The notes under the pieces are model-generated. The model saw only the letters and a list, made by a program, of their open reading frames with translations. It made no database searches and was not told where the DNA came from. From an uncultured Blautia sp. (GTDB lineage Bacteria > Bacillota_A > Clostridia > Lachnospirales > Lachnospiraceae): a stretch of 19,153 nt of DNA. How positions within the stretch are numbered: the first letter of the stretch is position 1; the number at the start of each line of letters is the position of its first letter. The position numbers and the translations under genes were made by a program. This document shows, piece after piece, positions 7,477 to 14,741 of this stretch. The stretch is from positions 1 through 19,153 of the forward strand of contig CAJLTE010000063.1 of the NCBI GenBank assembly GCA_905209435.1, in the 5' to 3' direction.

Positions 7477-7547
7477 CAACATATATTTTACGGTTTTTAT
7501 GTTGTTTTTTGTTTGGATTTTATTTTTTGATTTGTTGTTTTTGTTTT
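7477..7547. promoter_or_regulatory. Putative operator region between divergent GRE and PHP promoters
   Basis: CAACATA (7477-7483) and TATGTTG (7498-7504) form an inverted pair with 14 bp between them; the second copy extends to TATGTTGTTTTTT. Further GTTGTTTTTGTTTT follows at 7534-7547. The block sits between the -35 boxes of the divergent GRE (minus) and PHP (plus) promoters, so one regulator could control both. The rest of the 354-bp gap (7322-7675) holds the GRE leader with a repeat copy and the PHP promoter. Confidence 0.5.
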
Positions 7548-7556
7548 GACTTTTAG

Positions 7557-7585
7557 TTGACTTTCACAAATTCATCTGCCATACT
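7557..7585 (+). promoter_or_regulatory. Promoter of the first PHP hydrolase gene
   Basis: TTGACT (7557-7562), a 17-bp spacer and CATACT (7580-7585). The stretch TCTGCCATACT is shared with the promoter of the paralogous gene at 18349-18377, which also has the same spacing. This independent recurrence supports the call. Confidence 0.7.
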
Positions 7586-7675
7586 ATAAGCAAGATAAAC
7601 AATGCTTTCTATATGCTGCCCCACATTTTCAATATAGTCGGCAACAGACAATTTCACTTGGCTCAGGAGGTTCTT

Positions 7676-8398
7676 ATGTATCTTTCCGATATACACACCC
7701 ATTCCATTGCCAGCGGGCATGGCACAAACTGTACAATTTCAGATATGGCAAAGGAAGCCGGAAGAAAAGGTCTGAAACTTCTGGGAATTTCCGACCACGG
7801 TCCCGGTACTCTTGCTTCCGGAACATCTTCTTATTTCAGAAGTCTTCCATTCTGTCCCAGAAAGCGGTTCAACGTGGATATCCTTTACGGAGTTGAGCTG
7901 AATATCCTGAATGCAGACGGACAGATTGATCTTTCAGATGAACTTCTGAATAATCTGGATTATGCTATTATCAGCATGCACCGGCAGAACTATAAATCCG
8001 GTTCTGTACCAGAAAACACTCAGGCATATATCCGGGCTATGAAACATCCGGCAGTAAAAATCCTCGGACATTGCGATGACATACATTTTCCGGTTGATTA
8101 CAACGCACTTGCCAAAGCTGCCATGAAAGAAAATGTAATTTTTGAGATTAATGAAGCATCCCTGGCTTCATACGGTTACAGAGGAGACACCAGCTCCAAC
8201 GCAGCACAAATTCTGCATTACAGTCTCCGTTACAAACTTCCCATTATTCTCTCCAGTGACAGCCACGGAAAAGATCATATCGGTGATTTTACTTATGCTG
8301 CCGAATTCGTACATCAGCTGATGTTCCCTGAATCATTGATCCTGAATAATCAGATTCCCAGATTAAAAGTCCTGCTCCAAACACGCTCCGGTACATAA
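7676..8398 (+). CDS. PHP-domain metal-dependent hydrolase, YcdX-like (copy 1)
   Basis: A 240-aa PHP-fold protein resembling E. coli YcdX, a trinuclear-metal phosphoesterase. All expected metal ligands are present: H7, H9, H15, H41, E74, H102, H132, D195 and H197 (motifs DIHTHS, SDHGPG, GVELN, GHCDD, SSDSHG). Family members are usually phosphatases, but the physiological substrate is not known. The start ATG at 7676 has CAGGAGG with a 5-nt spacer; an in-frame ATG at 7613 has no ribosome binding site. It is transcribed away from the GRE from a shared intergenic region and ends in its own terminator, so it is monocistronic. A paralogue with about 46 substitutions in 237 gap-free positions (about 80% identity) lies at 18433-19146, in the same divergent arrangement beside the ABC operon. 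A role in dephosphorylating a sugar phosphate or toxic intermediate is speculation. Confidence 0.85.
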   Translation: MYLSDIHTHSIASGHGTNCTISDMAKEAGRKGLKLLGISDHGPGTLASGTSSYFRSLPFCPRKRFNVDILYGVELNILNADGQIDLSDELLNNLDYAIISMHRQNYKSGSVPENTQAYIRAMKHPAVKILGHCDDIHFPVDYNALAKAAMKENVIFEINEASLASYGYRGDTSSNAAQILHYSLRYKLPIILSSDSHGKDHIGDFTYAAEFVHQLMFPESLILNNQIPRLKVLLQTRSGT

Positions 8399-8437
8399 AA
8401 AGAATGTTCTCTTTCGAACATTCTTTTTTTATTTTTT
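8397..8437 (+). terminator. Rho-independent terminator after the first PHP gene
   Basis: AAAAGAATGTTC (8397-8408, overlapping the stop codon) pairs with GAACATTCTTTT (8416-8427), and the run of T continues to about 8437. It separates the PHP transcript from dhaK. Confidence 0.85.
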
Positions 8438-8455
8438 TCCATCACATTTTTACAT

Positions 8456-8466
8456 TATGTTGTTTT
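8456..8466 (+). promoter_or_regulatory. TATGTTGTTTT box upstream of dhaK
   Basis: A single copy of the word found upstream of the GRE, aldolase and ABC operons, located 53 bp before the -35 of the dhaK promoter. An additional small inverted pair GGTTC/GAACC (8567-8571 and 8582-8586) lies just downstream of the -10 and could be another regulator site. Confidence 0.4.
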
Positions 8467-8519
8467 GGTTATTTTATATAATTTATATCCAAAAAAAGTC
8501 ACATTTCAGTACATTTTAA

Positions 8520-8548
8520 TTGACAAACCATTGGTAAGCATTTAAAAT
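8520..8548 (+). promoter_or_regulatory. Promoter of dhaK-dhaL
   Basis: Consensus TTGACA (8520-8525), a 17-bp spacer and TAAAAT (8543-8548), about 85 bp before the dhaK start codon. Confidence 0.75.
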
Positions 8549-8632
8549 TATAGTTATAAAAGCCAAGGTTCTTATTACTATGAACCGTTTTATTATTCAT
8601 TTTTATCATAATCAACAGCAAGGAGGCATCTT

Positions 8633-9625
8633 ATGAAGAAAATTATCAATGCACCGGAAAACTACGTAGATGACATGCTTAAAGGTATCTACGCTGCTCA
8701 CTCAGATCAGGTTAAATACGCAGCTGATGATCTCCGCTGCTACTGCAGAGCAGAGAAGAAGCCAGGCAAGGTAGCAATCATCACAGGCGGCGGTTCCGGA
8801 CATCTTCCACTGTTTCTCGGCTATGTAGGAGACGGAATGATCGATGGCTGCGGAGTAGGCGGCGTTTTCCAGTCCCCGTCACCCGAACAGATTTATAATA
8901 TCGCCAAAGAAGTCGAAGCAGGTGCCGGCGTTTTATATCTGTACGGAAACTACACCGGAGATATCATGACATTCGATATGGCTACTGACCTCTGCGATAT
9001 GGATGATATCGAATGCAGAAGTATTGTTGGAGCAGATGATGTAAACTCCCACAAAGATCCAGCTACCCGCCGTGGAGTTGCCGGAATATACTTTATGTTC
9101 AAAGCAGCTGGTGCCAGAGCTGACGAAGGAGGTTCCCTGAATGAAGTTCTTGCAGCAGCACAGCTCGCAAAAGACAATACACGTACCGTAGGTTTCGCAT
9201 TAACTCCTTGTATCATTCCTGAAGTCGGACACGCCAACTTCGAATTAAAAGAAAACGAAATGGCTATGGGAATGGGAATCCACGGAGAACCGGGTGTGTG
9301 GAACGGACCGCTCAAGACCTCCCGCGAAATCGCTGAAGAGTCGCTGAATACCCTTCTGACCGATATGCCGGTTGCAGACTGCGAAGAAGTTTCTATTCTG
9401 ATCAATGGTCTGGGGGCAACTTCCATCGAAGAATTATATATTTTATCCAACGATGTTACACAGATTCTCAATTCCAAAGGAATTAAAATTTATAAAACTA
9501 TCGTAGGCGAATATGCAACTTCCATGGAAATGGCCGGTGCTTCTATCTCAATCTGCAAAATGAACGATGAATTAAAGAAATATATGGATCATCCCGTAAA
9601 TACTCCATTCATCTGCCAGAAATAA
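8633..9625 (+). CDS. dhaK: Dihydroxyacetone kinase subunit DhaK-like
   Basis: A 330-aa DhaK-type protein. In the family this subunit holds dihydroxyacetone as a hemiaminal on a histidine while the L subunit supplies the phosphate. The covalent histidine is H217 in GIHGEPG, and the partners GGGSGH (52-57, H57) and D110 in YTGDIMTFD are in place, so the substrate-binding chemistry looks intact. The start ATG at 8633 has AAGGAGG 7 nt upstream. It is followed 20 bp later by dhaL. No DhaM phosphotransferase subunit is seen, so the kinase is either ATP-dependent or uses a distant DhaM. The aldolase next door yields DHAP directly, which makes a dihydroxyacetone kinase unnecessary for that step. The true substrate may be dihydroxyacetone from another source or a different short ketose; erythrulose- and apulose-type kinases share this fold. 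Confidence 0.88.
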   Translation: MKKIINAPENYVDDMLKGIYAAHSDQVKYAADDLRCYCRAEKKPGKVAIITGGGSGHLPLFLGYVGDGMIDGCGVGGVFQSPSPEQIYNIAKEVEAGAGVLYLYGNYTGDIMTFDMATDLCDMDDIECRSIVGADDVNSHKDPATRRGVAGIYFMFKAAGARADEGGSLNEVLAAAQLAKDNTRTVGFALTPCIIPEVGHANFELKENEMAMGMGIHGEPGVWNGPLKTSREIAEESLNTLLTDMPVADCEEVSILINGLGATSIEELYILSNDVTQILNSKGIKIYKTIVGEYATSMEMAGASISICKMNDELKKYMDHPVNTPFICQK

Positions 9626-9645
9626 AAGTCCAAGGAGGAATAGAA

Positions 9646-10290
9646 ATGGACAAAATCCTTTTTGATCAGATTCCGGATTTATTTGCAAGTGTCGGAAATC
9701 TGTTTATAGAAAAAAAAGAAGAATTATGCGAAATGGATGCCCGTCTGGGTGATGGCGACCTCGGTCTTACCATGAGCAAAGGTTACGGTTCTCTTCCGGA
9801 CATCATGCGCGAAGAAGCCACCGGTGCAGCCGGAGACATCGGTAAACTTCTCATGAAATCCGGTATGAAAATGTCTTCCCTCGTTCCTTCTACAATGGGA
9901 TTTCTTATGTCAACCGGAATCATGGAGGGTGGAAAAGCCTTAAAAGGAAAAACAGAAATAGATGCCCCCGCACTGGCAGCTTATCTGACAGGATTTGCCG
10001 CAGGCGTCCAGAAGCGTGGCAAATGTGAACAGGGCCAGCGTACTATCTATGATTCTATTCTCCCAGCTGCACAGTCCGCAGATAAAGCAGCAAAAGCCGG
10101 CGCTTCTCTGCAGGAAGTAATTACTCAGGCACTTGATGCTGCCAGGTCCGGAGTCGAAGCAACAAAGAATATGATTCCTGTTTTCGGAAAAGCAGCTGTA
10201 CATGCTGCACAATGCGAAGGAGTCGAAGACCAGGGAGCTGTGGCTGGTTATTACAAAATTCTGGGATTACATAATTATATTTGTAAATAA
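9646..10290 (+). CDS. dhaL: DhaL-like kinase subunit, divergent
   Basis: A 214-aa partner of the preceding DhaK-like protein, expected to bind the nucleotide and transfer phosphate. The three Mg-binding aspartates are D31, D36 and D38 in MDARLGDGDLG, but the usual histidine (GDGDHG) is leucine. The nucleotide-capping loop, normally Gly/Ser-rich (GGASGP-like), reads MSSLVPSTMG at 76-85, and the C-terminal RASYLG-type segment is replaced by KAAVHAAQ. These changes set it apart from classical DhaL and suggest a separate subfamily, perhaps with another substrate or phosphate donor. The start ATG at 9646 has AAGGAGG 9 nt upstream. It ends in front of a 15-bp hairpin that separates it from the deoR gene. 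Subunit assignment rests on the aspartates and gene order and is firm; specificity is unknown. Confidence 0.82.
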   Translation: MDKILFDQIPDLFASVGNLFIEKKEELCEMDARLGDGDLGLTMSKGYGSLPDIMREEATGAAGDIGKLLMKSGMKMSSLVPSTMGFLMSTGIMEGGKALKGKTEIDAPALAAYLTGFAAGVQKRGKCEQGQRTIYDSILPAAQSADKAAKAGASLQEVITQALDAARSGVEATKNMIPVFGKAAVHAAQCEGVEDQGAVAGYYKILGLHNYICK

Positions 10291-10302
10291 TTTAGCTTTT
10301 CA

Positions 10303-10342
10303 AAACAGCCGCAGTCCATTAAAATAGGGACTGCGGCTGTTT
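10303..10342 (+). terminator. 15-bp perfect hairpin between dhaL and deoR (attenuator or terminator)
   Basis: AAACAGCCGCAGTCC (10303-10317) pairs perfectly with 10328-10342, leaving a 10-nt loop. The downstream T-run is poor (GCATTTATTTA), so read-through into deoR is plausible and would lower its expression. No separate deoR promoter is obvious. Confidence 0.6.
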
Positions 10343-10373
10343 GCATTTATTTATCAAGAAAGGAGGCCCTGAT

Positions 10374-11126
10374 TTGCTTGCAATTTCACGCCAAAATCTC
10401 ATAAAAGAACTTTTACAGGAAAATAAAAGCGTTACCATTGCAGATCTCGCAGTCCGCATGAACGTAACCCGTGAAACAATCCGACGTGATCTGCGTGCCA
10501 TGGAACAGGAACATGAACTGATCCGCACTCACGGTGGCGCCTATATCCTGGACGGAGTCCAGAATGATCTGGATATTTCTACCCGACAGGTTCTGAAAAC
10601 AGAAGAAAAGAAAACTATTGCGTTAAAATGTGATGCTCTGATCCAGACCGGAGAAATCATTTACCTGGATAACTCTACCACAGCATGGTTTATCGCCAAC
10701 AAAATCGCCAGCAGAAAACTGACTGTTGTTACAAATTCGCTGGAAATCGTCAACATTCTATCCTCCTCACAGACAATAAATCTTTTCCTGATCGGAGGAG
10801 AATATTCTCCACGCACAAAAAGTTTTGAAGGAAGCAGTGCTCACCGCAGCCTGAGACAATACTTCTTTGATAAAGCCTTTATCTCATGCCGGAGCATAGA
10901 CATGGAATTCGGAGCAACCGATACCAGTGATAATTCTGCAGTGATCCATTATCTGGCGCTTTCTCATGCCAAACAGAAATACCTGGCAGTAGACCACTCC
11001 AAACTGAATAATGTTTCTTTTACCAGCGTTATTCCATTAAACGAACTGGACGGCATTATTCTGGACACAGAATTCTCACCGGAATGGAAAGATTTTCTGG
11101 ACAAAAACAATGTTCGTTATTACTGA
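10374..11126 (+). CDS. DeoR-family transcriptional regulator
   Basis: A 250-aa DeoR-type regulator. The N-terminal winged helix-turn-helix spans about residues 4-58, with the recognition segment MNVTRETIRRDLRAM at 29-43 and the RTHGGA hinge at 51-56. The rest is the ribose-5-phosphate-isomerase-like sensor domain, which in the family binds sugar phosphates (NSTTAWFIANKI, VTNSLEIVN and LIGGEY segments). I start it at TTG 10374 because AGGAGG (10361-10366) lies 7 nt before it. A TTG 33 nt upstream is in frame but lies within the hairpin stem and has no binding site. It follows dhaL and ends at a strong terminator. As the only regulator in the window it is the natural candidate to read the ketose 1-phosphate or DHAP level and bind the TATGTTG boxes; this link is inference. 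Confidence 0.9.
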   Translation: MLAISRQNLIKELLQENKSVTIADLAVRMNVTRETIRRDLRAMEQEHELIRTHGGAYILDGVQNDLDISTRQVLKTEEKKTIALKCDALIQTGEIIYLDNSTTAWFIANKIASRKLTVVTNSLEIVNILSSSQTINLFLIGGEYSPRTKSFEGSSAHRSLRQYFFDKAFISCRSIDMEFGATDTSDNSAVIHYLALSHAKQKYLAVDHSKLNNVSFTSVIPLNELDGIILDTEFSPEWKDFLDKNNVRYY

Positions 11127-11132
11127 CCATCT

Positions 11133-11158
11133 GTCACTGCTCATCATTATGAGCAATA
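11133..11158. repeat. Possible degenerate copy of the intergenic repeat downstream of deoR
   Basis: TGCTCAT (11138-11144) and ATGAGCA (11149-11155) form a 7-bp hairpin. The flanking sequence GTCACTGCTCAT matches 10 of 12 bases of the repeat end at 12368-12379. The similarity is weak and could be chance. Confidence 0.25.
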
Positions 11159-11172
11159 CAGTTCACAAAAAG

Positions 11173-11204
11173 AACCGGAATGAAAATCCTCATTCCGGTT
11201 TTTT
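11173..11204. terminator. Bidirectional terminator between deoR and mtnA
   Basis: AACCGGAATGA (11173-11183) pairs with TCATTCCGGTT (11190-11200) around a 6-nt loop. Six T follow on the plus strand, and on the minus strand CTTTTT follows the hairpin. It can end both the deoR transcript and the opposing ABC-mtnK-mtnA transcript. Confidence 0.88.
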
Positions 11205-11215
11205 GTATATGGCTA

Positions 11216-12328
11216 TTATTTTTTATCTACGTATTTCTCCACAGGTTTAATCCCCATTTTCTCAAAGGATTCTTTAAATGGTTCATAAGCAATACCTTTT
11301 TCTGTAATGATACCTGTTACCAGACTGTGGTCCGTTACATCAAAAGCCGGATTTACAACACCGACTCCTTCCGGAGCCATGCGTTTCTCATACCACATTT
11401 CAGTAACTTCTTCACCTTTCCTCTGTTCAATATGAATTTCATCACCAGATTCCAGAGTCATATCAATGGTAGATGACGGTGCACATACATAGAACGGAAC
11501 TCCGTAATGTTTGGCAATAATGGCAACTCCGCTCGTACCAATCTTGTTTGCAAAATCTCCATTTGCAGCTACACGGTCACAGCCCACAAAGATAATTCCA
11601 ATCTTGCCGCTTTTCATCGTATAAGAAGCCATGTTATCACACTGTACATAAGTGTCGATACCGGCTGCCTGCATTTCATATGCGCTCAATCTTGCTCCCT
11701 GCAGAAGCGGACGGGTTTCATCACAGTAAACATGAAGATCATTCTTTGGATCCCAGCCGTGTTCCAGAGCAATGTACATTGGAGCTAATGCAGTTCCGTA
11801 TTTCGCTGTAGCCAATGTTCCCGCATTACAGTGTGTCATGATACCGACGCCTTTTCCAAGTTTCTCCAGAAGTTCAAATCCATAAGTGCCAATATTACGG
11901 CTGATCTGAATATCTTCTTCTCTGATATCATCTGCTTCTTTCATCAGACGAGCTTTCAGTTCCGGAATATTCATATGATTTTTCTCTGTAAGCATTACAT
12001 TATGCATACGGTTCAGAGCCCAGGAAAGGTTGACTGCTGTAGGCCTGGATGAGTTGATATACTCCATCATCTTTGTGCACTCTTTTACAAATTCCTCTTT
12101 GTCATCTGTTTCAATCTGATCTGCGAGCACATAATATGCATAAGCTCCTGTAACACCGATTGCCGGAGCTCCTCTTACTCTCAGCGAATAAATTGCTTCC
12201 CAGATATCTCCTGCTGTGGAAATATTGAGATATTTGCACTGGTTCGGAAGAAGTGTCTGATCCAGGATTACGATTTCTTTTTTATTTTCCGCAAGTTTTA
12301 CGGTATCCAGATTAAGTGCATTTTCCAT
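11216..12328 (-). CDS. mtnA: S-methyl-5-thioribose-1-phosphate isomerase family protein
   Basis: A 370-aa aldose 1-phosphate to ketose 1-phosphate isomerase of the MtnA/eIF2B-like family. Diagnostic motifs are RVRGAPAIG (50-58), AVNLSWAL (98-105), THCNAGTLAT with the active-site C167, DETRPLLQGARL (203-214), and GCDRVAANGDFANKIGT with D251. The family acts on methylthioribose 1-phosphate, and relatives act on 5-deoxyribose 1-phosphate; sequence alone does not separate these. I chose the ATG at 12328 (MENALNLD) because AAAAGGAG lies 9 nt before it, while the ATG at 12337 would touch the Shine-Dalgarno sequence. It follows mtnK on the same strand, with a small repeat in the 82-bp gap. The later methionine-salvage genes (mtnB, mtnC/W/X, mtnD) are not in the window. 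The ketose 1-phosphate is therefore more likely passed to the class II aldolase than recycled to methionine. Confidence 0.93.
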   Translation of the reverse strand: MENALNLDTVKLAENKKEIVILDQTLLPNQCKYLNISTAGDIWEAIYSLRVRGAPAIGVTGAYAYYVLADQIETDDKEEFVKECTKMMEYINSSRPTAVNLSWALNRMHNVMLTEKNHMNIPELKARLMKEADDIREEDIQISRNIGTYGFELLEKLGKGVGIMTHCNAGTLATAKYGTALAPMYIALEHGWDPKNDLHVYCDETRPLLQGARLSAYEMQAAGIDTYVQCDNMASYTMKSGKIGIIFVGCDRVAANGDFANKIGTSGVAIIAKHYGVPFYVCAPSSTIDMTLESGDEIHIEQRKGEEVTEMWYEKRMAPEGVGVVNPAFDVTDHSLVTGIITEKGIAYEPFKESFEKMGIKPVEKYVDKK

Positions 12329-12360
12329 AATATCCATCTCCTTTTATCAATTATGTTTTT

Positions 12361-12408
12361 TTCACACGTCACTGTTCACTCAGCGCTCAGCAACGTGTGA
12401 ACAGCAAC
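12361..12408. repeat. Palindromic copy of the intergenic repeat between mtnK and mtnA
   Basis: TTCACACGT (12361-12369) pairs with ACGTGTGAA (12393-12401). The ends GTCACTGTTCAC (12368-12379) and GTGAACAGCAAC (12397-12408) each differ by one base from the family ends. Part of it also matches the interior of the long copy at 18181-18327 (TTCACAC-TCACT). It lies between co-transcribed genes and would form an RNA hairpin that could tune mtnA expression. Confidence 0.55.
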
Positions 12409-12410
12409 TT

Positions 12411-13625
12411 TTATGCATCTACTTCGGCAATTGCATCTTTCAGAGTCTTCAGGAAGCACTTGCCACATTTCTTATCACTTCTGTTTTTGATGAAATCAAT
12501 TGCAGCCGTGATGCAGATCTTCTCTGCACGTGCACGTTTTGCTTCATCTGCAATTGTTGTGATATCTTTTACATTAGCCATACCAACAATACGACGGATC
12601 AGTTCCAGACCGGCCACTGCTGAAGTGTCTTCAATAATAGTATCCATATAGTACTTCTTGTACAGCTCATTCCTGCACATAGTATCTGTTACATGTTCAT
12701 CATAATATTTTTCCATTTTTTCTTTTGTCATGTTGATGACATCTACCAGAACATCCTCTACCCATTTACAGAAGTCTGCCGCACCTGCCGCATCACCGTT
12801 CGCCCATGCAAAAATCATATTTGCAATCACATTACCAATATCATATCCCATCGGTCCGTAAAAGCAGAACTCAGGATCAAATACTTTTGTACTTTCTTCA
12901 TTAATAAAGATAGAACCTGTATGTAAATCACCATGGATCAGGGACTGCGCTCTTGTCATGAAATCCATTTTTAATTTTGCAACTTCACAATGAAGTCCCT
13001 GATCCTCATAAAGTTTTTCTTTTACAAAGTCTGCAATTGGAGGAAATACACGGTTGCGTCCTCTCTCATCGTTGTATGGTTCCGTATATACCAGCGCTTC
13101 TGTGATATCACATAATTCCGGATTGATAAATTTACGCTGGAGTTCTTTTTTCTCCTGATGATCCATCACTACATCTGTAGTTCCCATAAGAACCTGTGCC
13201 ATAAATGTAGAAATCTGATCTGCGAATTTCGGGAAAATCTTATGTTCCAGCATTGCTGTACGCATGATCTCGTGATCACTTAAGTCTTCCATACCACATG
13301 CACTCATTACTGTATCATAGAAATAAATTTCCGGTACATATCCAGGTGCAAGTTTACCCTCCAGAACAAGGATCTCAGATTCGATTCTGTTTCTGTCTGT
13401 ATCCAGTTTCATATCGGCAGAAATACGTGCCTCTACACCAGCCTGTTTGATAATTACGCTGTGACCTTTTGCATCAGTTACTTTGAATACATAGTTAAGG
13501 TTTCCATCTCCGATTTCCTTTGCAGTCATGCTGCCAGCATCCCATTCGATCTGCGAAACTTTTTCCTTTGCATATTCAATTGCATCATCTGTTTTCATAA
13601 GAAAATAAGTATCAAACTTTGACAT
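12411..13625 (-). CDS. mtnK: S-methyl-5-thioribose kinase family protein
   Basis: A 404-aa kinase of the MtnK family within the aminoglycoside-phosphotransferase-like fold. It phosphorylates the anomeric hydroxyl of a free 5-substituted ribose with ATP. Motifs are the nucleotide loop IGDGNLNYVFKV (38-49), the catalytic loop HGDLHTGS (231-238, D233), and the metal-binding FDPEF with D250 and E252. The C-terminal RRIVGMANVKDI segment is also typical of MtnK. The ATG at 13625 (MSKFDTYF) has GGAGG 8 nt upstream; the upstream ATG in the same frame overlaps that site. It lies 60 bp after the permease gene, coupling import to phosphorylation. A kinase that needs free sugar fits an importer and the absence of any nucleosidase here. 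5-Methylthioribose or 5-deoxyribose are the best guesses; another C5-modified ribose cannot be excluded. Confidence 0.93.
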   Translation of the reverse strand: MSKFDTYFLMKTDDAIEYAKEKVSQIEWDAGSMTAKEIGDGNLNYVFKVTDAKGHSVIIKQAGVEARISADMKLDTDRNRIESEILVLEGKLAPGYVPEIYFYDTVMSACGMEDLSDHEIMRTAMLEHKIFPKFADQISTFMAQVLMGTTDVVMDHQEKKELQRKFINPELCDITEALVYTEPYNDERGRNRVFPPIADFVKEKLYEDQGLHCEVAKLKMDFMTRAQSLIHGDLHTGSIFINEESTKVFDPEFCFYGPMGYDIGNVIANMIFAWANGDAAGAADFCKWVEDVLVDVINMTKEKMEKYYDEHVTDTMCRNELYKKYYMDTIIEDTSAVAGLELIRRIVGMANVKDITTIADEAKRARAEKICITAAIDFIKNRSDKKCGKCFLKTLKDAIAEVDA

Positions 13626-13685
13626 AATTTTTTCCTCCATATTCCGTCTCATTATCCGTCACAAATTACTCTTTCATGCTTTTAA

Positions 13686-14696
13686 TTAATCTTCTTTTAC
13701 AGTGATATACGCTGCAACCAGCGCCAGGCAAAGAACCGCACCTTTAACTGCCGGAAGTACATAGTAAACAACGCCGCACATTGTCAGACCATTTTCCAGT
13801 GTGGAAATAAGAAGAGCACCTACAACTGTTCCAAGAGCGTTCGGTCTCTCAGCACCGCCTACAGAACGTCCGATAAATACTGCTGCCAGGGAACTCATCA
13901 GGTAACTGTCACAGCTGTTGATCTGAGCTGCTGAGTTACGGGAGCATACAACAATACCTGCAACTGCGATAAATACTGCTGCGAACATACCTGCCATAAA
14001 TCTGTATTTCTTAACATTGATACCGGAAAGTTTTGCTGCTGTTTTGTTGCCGCCCATTGCATATAAATAACGACCATGTTTTGTTCTTTCCAGAAGTACC
14101 CAGCATACAACTACGCAGAGCAACATGATAATGATGATATAAGGGGATTTACCAATGTTCATAGAACCGGTTGTCCATCCTTTACGAAGAGGAGTCACAT
14201 CTCCTCCGTGCAGTGCGCCAAACCACTTCGGAGCACTCAGACCTGCAGATACAGCGCTGCCGCCTGTAAATGCAAGACCAAGACCTGCATGTACGAACTG
14301 CAGTGCGCAGGTTGCCAGCATATCCGGAATCTTACATACCAGTATTAAGAACATTGTCAACAGATACATTACCATTGTAAACACAATAGTAAGAACAATA
14401 GCCAGCCATAAGGGAGCGCCAAACCACAGAAACAGTGCTGCAAAAACATAGGCGCTGAAAGTACCCAGTGTACCGGCTGACATATCAAATCCATCCGGTG
14501 CCATAGATACAGTTGCTGCAAGAGCAAAAATTGTAACTACTGACATGGCACGGAGAATATTCATCAGGTTATTCACTGAAAAAAATGCCGTGCCCTTGAT
14601 TGCTGTAAAGATAACAACTGAAACCACAAGCACAATTACAGCAGCCCAGCTCAGTAACCCTTTCCCAATCGTTTTCATCTTTGAATTCTGAACCAT
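13686..14696 (-). CDS. Sugar ABC transporter permease (RbsC-like)
   Basis: A 336-aa integral membrane protein of the BPD_transp_2 family (RbsC/XylH/MglC type). Hydrophobic stretches near residues 8-30, 40-65, 80-120, 175-195, 220-245 and 255-335 are consistent with eight to ten membrane segments. The DGFDMSAGTLG segment corresponds to the family's DLSVG motif, and AVFIGRSVGGAERPNALGTVVGALLI is the typical coupling and pore segment near the C-terminus. The ATG at 14696 has GGGAGG 8 nt upstream; a longer frame to 14717 lacks such a site. It follows the ATPase gene by 45 bp. A dimer of this protein would form the channel. The family imports pentoses, hexoses and related compounds; this member's proximity to mtnK points to a 5-modified ribose. 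Confidence 0.93.
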   Translation of the reverse strand: MVQNSKMKTIGKGLLSWAAVIVLVVSVVIFTAIKGTAFFSVNNLMNILRAMSVVTIFALAATVSMAPDGFDMSAGTLGTFSAYVFAALFLWFGAPLWLAIVLTIVFTMVMYLLTMFLILVCKIPDMLATCALQFVHAGLGLAFTGGSAVSAGLSAPKWFGALHGGDVTPLRKGWTTGSMNIGKSPYIIIIMLLCVVVCWVLLERTKHGRYLYAMGGNKTAAKLSGINVKKYRFMAGMFAAVFIAVAGIVVCSRNSAAQINSCDSYLMSSLAAVFIGRSVGGAERPNALGTVVGALLISTLENGLTMCGVVYYVLPAVKGAVLCLALVAAYITVKED

Positions 14697-14741
14697 ATTA
14701 TTTTCCTCCCAATACATTGATGCCCGATATCTGCTCAGATA

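Noticed and set aside
8950..9477. 175-codon open frame opposite dhaK
   Set aside because: Antisense shadow; dhaK has all family motifs on the other strand.
10341..10373. Upstream TTG start for the DeoR regulator
   Set aside because: It lies in the 3' arm of the 15-bp hairpin and includes the ribosome binding site of the better start at 10374.
11216..13625. Classical aerobic methionine salvage pathway as the role of mtnK/mtnA
   Set aside because: None of the later salvage genes (mtnB, mtnC/W/X, mtnD) is present in the window, the aerobic dioxygenase step does not fit a GRE-bearing anaerobe, and a DHAP-forming aldolase is linked instead.
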